Shown: positions 22,801 to 34,800 of the stretch, piece after piece
Position numbering within the stretch: position 1 is the first letter of the stretch
How the letters are laid out: each line of letters begins with the position of its first letter
Assembly (NCBI GenBank): GCA_963920635.1
Contig: OY987307.1
Location: 14,647,735 to 14,711,734 of the forward strand
Direction of reading: 5' to 3'
DNA: 64,000 nucleotides
Source of the DNA: Pseudeuparius sepicola
Taxonomy: Eukaryota; Arthropoda; Insecta; Coleoptera; Anthribidae
Program-made: the position numbers and the translations under genes
The notes under the pieces: generated by a model
What the model was told of the DNA's origin: nothing
Database searches by the model: none
The model's input: the letters and a program-made list of their open reading frames with translations, nothing else

Positions 22801-25800
22801 CACAATTATTTTGATTCCCTCGTCTAAACAATACATCATCATGCAAAACGAACCATTTTTTAATTCTAGGTTGTTCCTTAAACTCGTTCAGCTCAATAAA
22901 ACTTCTAATTCGCGAACAAAACTCATCATTTTTCTGTAATTCAACTATATTTGCTAGATTATTTTTAGTCCGTTCAGCCACACTTATTTCTTTAAGAATG
23001 TAAATTGAAATTTTATTCTCTTCCGGAATTTCCATTACACTTTCTTCTTTATTCCTTACAGGACACCTCGATAAAGCGTCAGCAATCACATTTTCTGATC
23101 CCTTAAAATATTCTATGACAAAATTAAATTCTTGGAGAAGCTTGCTCCACCTGATCAATCGTGACGTCATAAATCTACATGTTTTCAAAAATGACAAAGC
23201 TTTATGATCTGTCCGTATAGTCAACTGTTGTCCTAAAATAAATACTCTCCATTTCATAAGGGCAAATACCACAGCTAACATTTCTTTTTCGGTGACGCTA
23301 TAATGGTACTCGGCCCCTTGCAATACTCGACTTCCAAAAGCAACTATTTCCATCTTCATCCTTCTGATATAATACTGCTCCTAAGGCATAACCGGAAGCG
23401 TCCGTTTCGATAAAAAAATCTTGTTGACATATTCGGATGGTATAATATTACCATGTTCAAGAATGTTTGTTTTACTTTCATAAAAGCTTCCTCTTCGCCC
23501 CAAATCCATGACTTGTTCTTCTTTAGCAATCTTATTAGTGGCACTACCAATTTGGAATAATTTGGACAAAACCTAGCTTCGTAATTTATAAGGCCCAAGA
23601 AAGATTTTAATTTTCTTACGTTCACAGGAGCAGGAAACTCCTGGATTGCTTGAACCCGGCTAGGATCCATTAATACACCCTGATAAGAAATAATGTGTCC
23701 CCAAAAGGTGACTTGTTTTCTTGCAAACCTACATTTCTTAAGTTTCAAGGTAACTCCTGCGTTCCGAAATTTCGTAAAAATAGTACGCAAATGTTTTAGA
23801 TGATAAATGGGTGACTTAGAATATACTAATATATCATCCACATAAGCAATAGTGCATTGTTCAACTTCAGGTCCCAATACTATACCCAAAGCACGTATGA
23901 ACGATGAAACCGATGTAGACAAACCGAAAGGCAGGACTGTAAATACATATGACTGACCTTCAAATACAAAACCCGTATATTTTTGACTTTCTTCAGTGAT
24001 TGGCACCTGCCAATATCCAGCAGTTAGATCAAGAGTACTTAAACAAACATTAAGAGGGAAATTATACAGCAACTCTGTAGGGTTAGGTGGAATTATATGA
24101 TCGTTTACCATTTTTGAATTTAAAACTCTAGCATCTAAGCATACCCTAATAGAATTTTCTTTTTTCTTCACTACTACCAACGGACCTATATACTCTGTTG
24201 GAGATGGACGAATCACCCCCCATTCCTCCATTTCGCGAACCTGTCGGCGTACCTCTTGTTTATACACATGAGGTATTGGATACGATTTCTTGTGAAATGG
24301 TTTATCGTCGTGTAATTGAATCTCGTGTTTATAACATCTTATTTTTCCCGGCTCTTCAGAAAATATATCCTTGAATTCAATTAACAATTCGGTTAATTGA
24401 TTTTTGAGTTCCTGTGTACTATTTTCAGAACCCTGAGCAACTGCCCCCAGCTGTTCTTCTGTATAATTTTTCATCCCAGCCTGTTTTTTAGTTTCTAACC
24501 CACTCTCTATTTCTAAATCATCTTTAGCCTTCTCATAAGATTTCTCTTGCGACCCATTTTCTTTACTTTCTTCAAAAATGACTGCCAAACTAGGTTTTTG
24601 TGTTAACCCAAAAGGTATTATAAAATTTTTCTTTTCATCTTCACTGAAAACCGTATGCGATTTATATTCCACATGCACTAAATTGTCCTCCATGAAATCA
24701 CCCCCAAGGATAATATTTTGTGTCAAATTAGGTAAAACCAAGAAAGGATATTCGTATTCTACACCACCCAATATAAAAGTTAAAAATACTTGTTCTTTTA
24801 CCTCTGCCGGTTTATTATCTTTAAATGCCCCTCCTAATGTTAAAAGACGCGTTGGAGCTTTAGGAACCCTTGGATTAAATTTCAATAAATTAATATAAAA
24901 TTCTTTGTCGACTCCTGTTAATGGACTACCACAATCGATCAAGCATTTGGTTTTTACTGACTCTACTTCTATGTCTACTTCGGGTACCGGTCCCAATTTT
25001 TTTCTACCAACTCTTCCACGTCTAGTACTTCTGAAAAATCTTTGTTAAATATTGTACACATCTTAGCTATTCCTGCAATATTTTCTCTTGAATCTTCCTG
25101 CCTATTTTCGTTTCGTCTACCTTGGTTCATATCTACTTCCCTTGTACGTACTTCAACCCTTCTGTTCATTTCTCTACCTCTATCTCTGTCATTATGATTA
25201 ACATTAACTGACCTATAATTTCTATTTACTGAATCACTAGCACGCCCTCGTTGTTGGCACTCTTCCTCTAACCGGTCCATTTGTCTTAAGTAACTTTCTA
25301 CTTCTTCTACCGTTTTTAACCCAGAACTTATTATACCTCTTTTAATTTCTGTCGAGAAATGATCACACAGAAAATCTATAATTTCCTTCATTTTAAAATT
25401 TCCTGACAAATATTGCGCCTCTTTTACTTGCTTCAAAAAATAATCCGCTCGAGACCCTCTTTCATAACTACCAAATTTTATTTTCATAAAACATTCCCTT
25501 TCTTTTTCTGCAGACCAATACCTACCCAAAAATACTTCTCTGAAATGTTCGAAGTCTTCGAACTTATTTATTTCTGACCAATCTTGAGCTGATCCCCTCA
25601 ACCCGTTTAATGCAAAATACAACCTTTTGTGGTGTGGTACACCTGCTTCCGACAACAACTCTTCCAATTTCTTTATAAATGCTTTAGGGTGAACAGGTCC
25701 ATTCGGAGAAAAATGCAACAACGGACCCCCCAAATCAATAATACCTATTATCTTTTTCTTTTTCCGATACGTTTTGAACAACCCTATTCAGATTTGTTGA

Positions 25801-28800
25801 CAAAGCCTCTCCAAATTTGTTTGTAAAATTATCAAAAATCTTATTTAAAGATTCATAAAAATTCTTATCAGGTCCTGGCTCCCTTTCAGCCTCATCTCCC
25901 GATTCAATACCCTGAGGTGAGGATCTGGTTGTCCCTTCTTTTTAGGTGGCATATTAATAATTCTAATCGCTTACCTAACCTATTTCTTTACACTTTGAAC
26001 AAAATTCCTTTTATATGTTTATTTTATCAACTAGATTTTAAAATAAACATATATTTTAAATTCTTGAGATGGGTTCCCTAGCTCCACGTTGGGCGCCAAA
26101 TGTAATAATTTGTCTAAATCATTTTAAATTATTTTTAGAAGATTTTCTATATTTATTTATAACTTTTTATAAAAATAATTACCCCACTAATATTTCCTAA
26201 TCTAATCAAACTAAACTAACCTACAATTTCCCCGTCTAATGTCCAACAAGTTCTTTCACAACCCAAAATAGTTCAAAATATCCCTCAGCTTTCCTCCTTA
26301 ATATCTTTTTTACTCCAAAACTCCAAACCACTTTTATATCAAATTTTACCTGCGAGCTCGCTTTTAAATGTTCGTAGTAATTGAACCACTAAGCAGTTTC
26401 ATACCATCTCTAATACATTAATTCCTGCATGGTTCCTTTGCTGCCTCGTGCATCTCCGTTTCTTGTTACTGCTCTATCTTGTTCTCCTGATTAATTACAC
26501 CTTCAATCTTTTAATGATCCGTCGACTTGCACCATTCCATACATACAGTTATCTCTTATTCGTTGAAATTATCTTCAACCCCTTCCAATATTTTTCTTTG
26601 ACACCCTCCCTGACATTCCCTTTTTTTTAATTGTCTCTACCTTTCAAACACCTTTGTAACTAACAATACTTATAATAATTATCATTAACAATCTAGATAG
26701 AAATAGATTGGGCCTATTACATCTCACAAAATACATTTTTTATCGATTTGTATACACTTAAAAGTAGACACCCTGTATATAAGATAATAGAAGTCTATCA
26801 AAAAACTATTTATTATGCATTAAAAAATAGGAAAAAATTTCAAGTCAAAATGACACGATACAATAGTTTGAATCTTGTAGCTATATGTCTGCTATTATAG
26901 TATGTGTCCTATTCTGATGTTCTGCCCATCTTCTCTTTGACTAACTACACTAGCAATACTTAATTAATAAACAGAGGAAAAAGGGCATCAGTTTGCACCA
27001 CAAATAAACTTTGTAAGGTATCTAGAGACGCTGTCCAAAGAACTAACTTAAAAATTCTTTACATCTTGTATCAGAAAAATCAGTGCCTTCCAAAAGATTT
27101 CTTTTCTCGACCAGGACAAATACCGTGACAAATATGGCAAGTTAAAAACTCCGCCAGTCTGAATAAGAAAAATCTTTTTTTTTGTTTTGGATTTAAGTTT
27201 CATAATGAACCATAAGATGAGCACTCTTTTCTGATCTAAAAAGTTTTAAAATTATCAAGTTTATACAATAAGTTGTCCAGTAAAATAGAAGAAAAGAATC
27301 ACTTTTATTTTAGAGAACAGAAATAAAATTACAGAATTTAGGAGAAATGTAGGTTCCCTGTTCCTATGAGAGAAAATGAAATTAAACAATAAGCCACAAA
27401 ATGTAGAAAGGTATACTATAATATAGGGTCAACTAACTTAAATTAATACTTGATTAAAAATGCAATAAATGAAAATTTGTTCACCATAAAATTTATGATT
27501 TATTTAATAACTTCCGTTTTGCACTATAGGCTCAACCTTAAAACATTTAACTAATTATTTATTATCAGCCAAATTTTGTTTTTTGTTACAGATTTCTGAC
27601 GTTCTGCCATCTGGCCAGTTTAAACCTGTGGCTTATCTTATGCCCTACAGCCTTGTCTCATGACTGGCAGTTGGGCAGTGTTCCCCTGGTGACATCAGCA
27701 TTCGATCCACGTCACATGTTTACTTGTTGCCTCCTCGCAATTGTGGCATTTCTAACTGCTAGAGGTCTAGCTGATTTCGAGGTTAGTATTAGTATACCAA
27801 TACCTCAAGGCCTAGTCAGTTCAAACAAAAGTTTATACAACATTTCCTGTTTTAGCACCAGAGACACGCACCAATTGTCCTAGGAGTACTGCTTTTGGTT
27901 TTGCCTTTTCTGCCAGCATCTAATTTGCTTATTACAGTTGGATTTGTTGTCGCAGAAAGAGTCTTGTACATTCCTAGGTAAGTGAAACTTGTAAGGCATA
28001 ATGATATCTACAAGGTGATCCACATAACATTTTACCCCCTCATTACTTTCTTAATTTTTCGCGTTAAAGAAAAAAATTTGTAGATAAAAGTTTTGGGATT
28101 TTAGGTGGATGTTTCCATGGTCTTTTTGAAATTGATACCTACAAGGTTTTCCGTAAAAGCGTTACAAACCAAACTTATGATATTTTAATGGAAAATGTAT
28201 ACTATTTTGAATCTACGCTTCGATTCCAACGATATAGGTAAATGTCATATTATAATAATATGTTTGCTCCAGTCATTTTTAGAGTACAGGCGTTCAAACA
28301 TCATTTTTCTTCCTGTATTTCGGAAACGAAACGATTGCGGATACATAGGGTATAAGAGAAAATAATGAAACCACTGCCCCTAAAAAGTTCATAACCATTT
28401 TGAACCCACTCCGAATCAAGGTTCATATTTTCACACAGACTGTAATCTTGCCCTGGATCAGAAATATCAACCTTAACTTTCTTATCTGGATGCTTATAAA
28501 ATTACCGTTAGCATTTTTGGGGGCATTATTTTGATCGTTTTTTCTTATACCTATGTCCTATGTACTCAATTTGTCCGCAAACGTTTCCGTTTCCGAGATA
28601 CAGGATGTAAAAACATGAAACAACAAAGTAAAAACGACTGAAGCAAAATATACATAAATATCATTGGAACCGAGATGAAACGTAGATTGGGAAAACTCAA
28701 TAAAATACAGGGTGTTACATTAAGGACAACAACTTTGGTTTATACAGCTTTTATGGTACACCCTCTATGAATTTCAGCAAGACCGTAGAAACGCCCGTCA

Positions 28801-31800
28801 AAAGTCCTAAACTTTTATATCTACATTTTTTTCTTTAACTTGAAAAATAAAAAAGTTGAGGGGGCGGGTAACATATTATGTGGATCACCTATCTATATTA
28901 TAATCAAACTTTAACTATCAGCTTTAGGAAATATTTAGTACGCAGAAAACCAACAAAATTTTGTTTTAGTTTGGGATGTATTCTTCTGGTGGTATATGGC
29001 ATGCAGTTGTTATGGCAAAACTACTCAAAACAAAGACAATCCATACTGTGCTGGATTGTACTAATGTTGGTAACAGGGAGCCTACGAACGGTCATCAGGA
29101 ATAGGGATTGGTATTCTAGGGAGACACTCCTACGGTAAATATTTCAGGTGTTTTATCTTATTATTTTACCGTCCTCAATATATTTACAAAAAGAACAAGT
29201 TAGTCTATTTAAATAGCCCTTTCTAGTTCTTTTCTGGGGAGGACTACAGATTGGACATTTTCATCCGCACTCTCCGTGTTTGAGCTTGACATTTTCTAAT
29301 TATTACATACACTACCCCACATTAAACGAAGCCAGTTGGTCCTTACGTTTAACACACCATGTCTACAGAGTTTACGACCGCCTGACCAATAGGAGATGGT
29401 TCTTTGCTGATCATAAGGTTGTCATGACGTGGGCAGTTCTGTTGTCTGCCGACTCTTTAACGTGAATCAAAGACGATTCTATCCAGTCGCATTTGCGTAA
29501 ATATACTACCACTAACTTTTTATTTTTGCATATTAATAATTGAGCCAACAACGTAAAATTTGATTAGAGTGTTTACTGCTAATAAAAAACGAAAAACAAA
29601 GACCAATATAGTATGCTTTCTTTCCAGATCGGGACTGGCAACACTGCCACATAATGCAAAAATGCATTACAACTATGCAAATTTCCTACGGGATACTTCC
29701 AAGCACGAATTGGCGAAGACCCATTATTATAATGCCCTCGGGTAAGCATACTTTCTGGGACTGTTGAATTATGTAGGTAACTATAGCGATCCAAAAACGA
29801 TTTGTTTTCATAGTATATGTCTTTAAAGTTTAAAAAAAAACAGTTGTTAAATCATCCAAAGTAATATAGATATTGAAATTAGGAATAATAATAATAATAA
29901 TAATATAACGTATGTGTCAATTTCATTATTTACATGCAAACACTGGCCAAAGCACTAGGTTAAGAGAAAAATTACATTGGGTACAGTGGGTATCCGGTAT
30001 ACGGTCCCGTATAAAATGCAAATTCGTTCAATTTTTATATGCACAATTTAATTCTGAAAAAAACGGCTTCTTGTTCTTCATGACTAATTTATTTGGATTA
30101 ATTGTTCGTTAGTTTTTAAAAAGTAAGTAAATATTTAAAAAAAATCGATTAAACAGGCCACAAAACTCTCTGACTCTGACAAAAAAAAAGTATGGGCAAA
30201 AGAAAGAAGACAGTTACTACAGCATATCAACGATGGAAATGACGCTTTCTTTTATTGCGTAGGTAGATATAGCTCGGCTCCAAATGGACCGATTTTCCTC
30301 ACAGTGGTCTTAAAATGTGGATAAAAGCCCATTATATTCACTTTTGTTATATTGGTTGCATTAGTCCGACATTTTTATTTAAAAAGAATTAGCTTAAACA
30401 AGGGGCTAAATTTAAACATCGCCGCCATGTTGGATTTTAAAAATCGGCCATTTTAAAGTTTTTTGTCAATAGTCCATTCTCTTCTGCAAGCAACGATGAC
30501 TTGTTTTCTAAATCGGTTATTAAACAAAAAAAAAACGATGGACCGAAAAAAGTCAAAAAAATCTCGCCACACCCGATATATGAAATTTTCGTTTCAAAAT
30601 ATTTTCACTATGAAATGTTACTACTAAAAAGAGTGACTCATCCTGTATATCTGTCATTCGTTTCAAATTGTTAGTGATAATGATACCGATAAAAGTGGAT
30701 TGCTTTCTTATTTTTACTGCCATTTTAGATAATATTATGAAACTGAAAAAATATAATATTAGCTTATTTTCAGATTATGGCCGACATACGCCAGCGCACA
30801 TAATAATCTTGGAACAATTTTGAATGATGATACAGACGCTGAAAGACACTTTCTTGCTGCCATCAAATACTCTGAGAAACACGTAAACGCACATTACAAC
30901 CTTGGCCAGCTTTACAGGTAAGTTGGGTACCTGTCGAATCTCTCCGCGGTACCTACAGGATGGCCAATTTCAAATGGAAGCACCTCCTCACACCCATATA
31001 CAAAATTTGAACAAAAAATATATACCTAGGGAGTTCTATTCTACAGGGTTCCAAAGATGAGCAAAATTAGGAATTTTAAAGACATCTGGCAAGTCAAGTG
31101 TGCCATGGATTGAATCACTTCAAAATAGTTGAATGGTCAACAGGACTACTCAAAGTGTTGATGTGTAAAGATCCAATACAAAATATAGAATGTTTTTCTT
31201 TGTGTCATCTCGAAATGTTGAATATTTTTAGAAATGTGTACGGGTCAAAAATCGAGTATATCAAAACCGCCCCAGACACTATAAACCAACTAAGTCTATA
31301 AGCCTGCCAGTCAGTAAGTCCATATGAGTTAAAGTGGCTAGGGTACCACAACAGGAAACGCACAGAAAATATATCATCTTAAAGAGTAACTTTATTGAGA
31401 ATTGTTTTTTATTTGTTGGTTGGCATTTTGTAAAGAAATAAATTACTCTTGCGATTATTAAGGGTTTTTTAATAATTCCAGGGAACTCTTGAACCGTATC
31501 AAATTTCATAAAAATTGAGACATCTTGAGATGGCCCAGAGAAAAATACCCTGTAAATTTTTATATTGAAACTTTGCACACCAACACTTTGAGTGACCATG
31601 TTGAACATTCAACTATTTTGAGGTGATTACAGGGCACACTTGACTCGCCAGATGTCTTTAAAATTCCTATTTTGCTCATTTTTGGAACCCTATAGAAGGA
31701 ACTCGATGTAAATTTTTTGTTCAAATTTGGTATATGGGTGTTCTGGTGTGTCTTGATTGACTCTGTGGTGTCAGGTTTTAAATAAAAAAAATATTTTCGT

Positions 31801-34800
31801 TATTTTTTACTAGAAAAAAATTCGCTGTAGGTTTTGGAAATTGAGATTAAAACCTAAAATTTTGCACCAAAGTGGGGGGACTTATCTTGTGACCGTGTAT
31901 ATACAGGGTGAGTTTTTTTGATGATCAGTATGGGGATCTCGGAAACTAGAGCAGATAGAAGGAAGGTTAAATGGGGAAACAATTATTGCAGTTTTGTAGG
32001 CCCAATTTAATGCACCTTGAGGATTTTTGAAAAAGTCATGGCTTACTAGATATTTTGAAAACACGAAATTTTGGTGATTTATTCTAATCCAACAACGAAG
32101 CTATGTTTCTGATTTTAGATAAAAATGTCCTACTTTCCGTGACAGCTGTCATTTTTGAGATATGACACAAACTTGGAAACTAGTTGGCCATGATGTCAAA
32201 AAATCAGGCATTTTTAGAGCTTTCCAACGATTAATACTCGATATGATTATTTGGAAAAATAACGGAAATAACTATGGTTTCTATTTACAAAAACACAAGT
32301 TTGTGTCATATCTCGAAAATGACAGCCGTCATGGAAAATAGGACATGATAACCGCATTAAGGACGCCATTCCCTCCGACTTTGGTATTTACATTTTTTAT
32401 CTAAAATCAGAAACAACGAAGCTTGATGGAATAGAATAAATCTCAAAAAAAATTTTTATGGGGATCTCTGAAGCTAGCGGAGACAGAAGGAAGGTTAAAT
32501 GGGGAAAGATTTGCAGTTTTGTGGGCCCAATTTAAGGCATCTTATGGATTTTTGAAAAAGTCATAGCTTATTAGATATTTTGAAAAAGAAAACAAATTTT
32601 GGCGATTTAATCTAATCCATCTAGCTTCGTTGTTTCCGATTTTAGATAAAAATTGTAAATACAAAAGTTGGAGAGAATGGTGTCCCCAATGCGATTCTCT
32701 CGTCCTATTTTCCATGGCAGCTGTCATTTTCGAGATATGACACAAAATTGTGTTTTTTTTAAATGGAAACCATAGTTATTTCCGTTCTTTTTCCTAATAA
32801 CCATATCGAGTATTATATCGTTGTAAAGCTCTAAAAATGCCTGATTTTCCACGCGCCACCCATTGGGCTAAATTCAGATACAGATCATTTCAAAATTTCA
32901 TAATCTTCAAAGTTACTTTCTTATTTGTGAAAAATGTATTGTTCATATTTATAAAGACCTTTTTTGTAGGGCCTTATATAAAATCCACTGACGTAAACAG
33001 ATTTTTTTACATTTCACCGTTTTTTTTTAGTTACGATACGTGTGTTAAATCTGCACTTTTTCTAATTCCAAGGGTATTTATTATTATTACAAAGATAATG
33101 TGCAGAGGTACAAGATCTATAAACACGTAATAAGTTAAATATGTTTGCAAAGTAAACATATAAAGTTTATTTTTAAAGAAATTTCATGTAGTACCTATAG
33201 CACAGACAATATCTGAAGGAATATTGCTGATCAAATGAAGCCGGTGGCTGGAGCGGAGCTATTCCTCCTTTAACCGGAACGGGTGGCCTCGGAGGCGTTG
33301 ATCATCGTTAATGGTTTCAGCAGATGCAACAGCTGAGGGAAAACTATTGTGGATAAGACAAAATTTGAATCTAATCTCCTCACAGCCAATCATTGCTCGA
33401 GAGTAGTGATATAATCAAATCTCGCCAACGTGTATCACTTCGCCAGACAAGCTCTAAAAGGTTTATGTCCCTCATGAATCATGGATTCCAAACAGGAGCA
33501 GCGACTTTAAAATTTTGCCTAATGTATAGCGTATACAGCCGAAACGTAACAGGCTCTATAACGGCCGGGATAATTTCTTTTGGAAAAACGCAAAAAGAGG
33601 TCAATTTTGTTTGGCAGGGGGACATCTTTTAGCACAAAATTGGTAGATGTATCTGCAACTCCCTGAGCAGGGGTTGAACCCCTTCAAAAAATTTAAATGG
33701 GAAGGGGGTTCATATCGCACATCTTTGGAAACAATTCTCTATACACCTGCATCAGATTTTCGAAAATCGATCGACTTTTCCAAAAGATACACCGAGTAAA
33801 ATACAAAACATTTATTTTCAATTATTGCCTGGTATTGTTAAACAATTAAGCCGAAAGTGGTGGTCGGAGGCCGTAAGTGACAGAAAGCATGTTCAGCAAC
33901 ATTATTTTGACGAAAATTTCATAAACGGGGAGGAAATTAGTTAGAAGTACCTACCTATCCAATAAATGCTCAAAATGTTGCCCATTCACTTCCATGCAAT
34001 AATAAAGATTTTGTTCAAAACGCTGCCGAACATTGTGCAACATTTCAGGGGTGATTGGTCGACATTCGTTTATAATACGGAGACGCCAGATGTTCTATTG
34101 TTTAACAATACCAGGCAATGATTGAAAATGAATGTTTTGCATTTTACACGCTGTACCTTTTTGAAAAGTTGATCGATTTTCAAAAATCGGATGCAGGTGT
34201 ATAGAGAATTAAGAGACGTTTCCAAAAGTGTGCAACATGAACCTCCTTCCCATTTAAAATTTTTGAAGGGGTTCACAGGGGGTTGCAGATAAACCTATCA
34301 ATTTTATGCCAAAAGATGTCCCCCTGCCAAACAAAATTGGCCTATTTTTGCGTTTTTCCAAAAAAATTATTTCCCGGCCGTTATAGAGCCTGTTATACGA
34401 TTCCGCTGGAACACCCTGCATAGTTGATGTAGAAGTTGTAGATTAGGACTGTGTGAAAGTTCTCCTCACAATTTACAAAAGTCTTTCCGAACAATATTGG
34501 ATATATGGGGGGTAGACCAGTGGTAATCGTTATTATCATTAAGAAAATAAGTGGGCACAAATTATCTAACTATTTTATTGTAGTGTTAGTTAGAAGTACC
34601 TACCTATCTAATTATCACTTAGATAAGTAAAATTTTCCTTTATTATACATATATTATAAATTAGAAGACATGAAGAGTAACGCCATCTTTTATTTTAGGT
34701 ATCTATGTGCCAATTTGGTGCATAATCTCAAAAGTTAATTTAAAATTAAAAAATTCTTACCGATGGATTATTATCCTCAAACATTTAGTTTTGGCGGTCA

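Larger units (their letters stand above)
21110..26721 (-). mobile_element. Ty3/gypsy LTR retrotransposon B
   Basis: LTRs 21110-21696 and 26101-26721 with TGTAAT...ATTACA termini, flanked by a 4 bp duplication TCTC (21106-21109, 26722-26725). Minus-strand order: 5' LTR, tRNA-Lys-type primer site, gag, overlapping -1 frame pol (protease, RT, RNase H, integrase), polypurine tract, 3' LTR. No env. Gag and pol carry frameshifts, so this copy is not autonomous. Confidence 0.93.
20205..26775. mobile_element. Foldback MITE, CAGGGTGTCC family, copy 3, split by gypsy element B
   Basis: The left part 20205-21109 and the right part 26722-26775 rejoin when the gypsy element is removed: the left start region (ATCGATAAAAAATGTATTTTGTGAGAT) is the inverse of the right end, which finishes ACACCCTG before TA. 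Left terminal bases are degraded. Confidence 0.75.

Noticed and set aside
29280..29465. ORF between TMTC exons f and g as an extra exon
   Set aside because: Exons f and g already join in phase, and the frame lacks splice sites or TMTC similarity.
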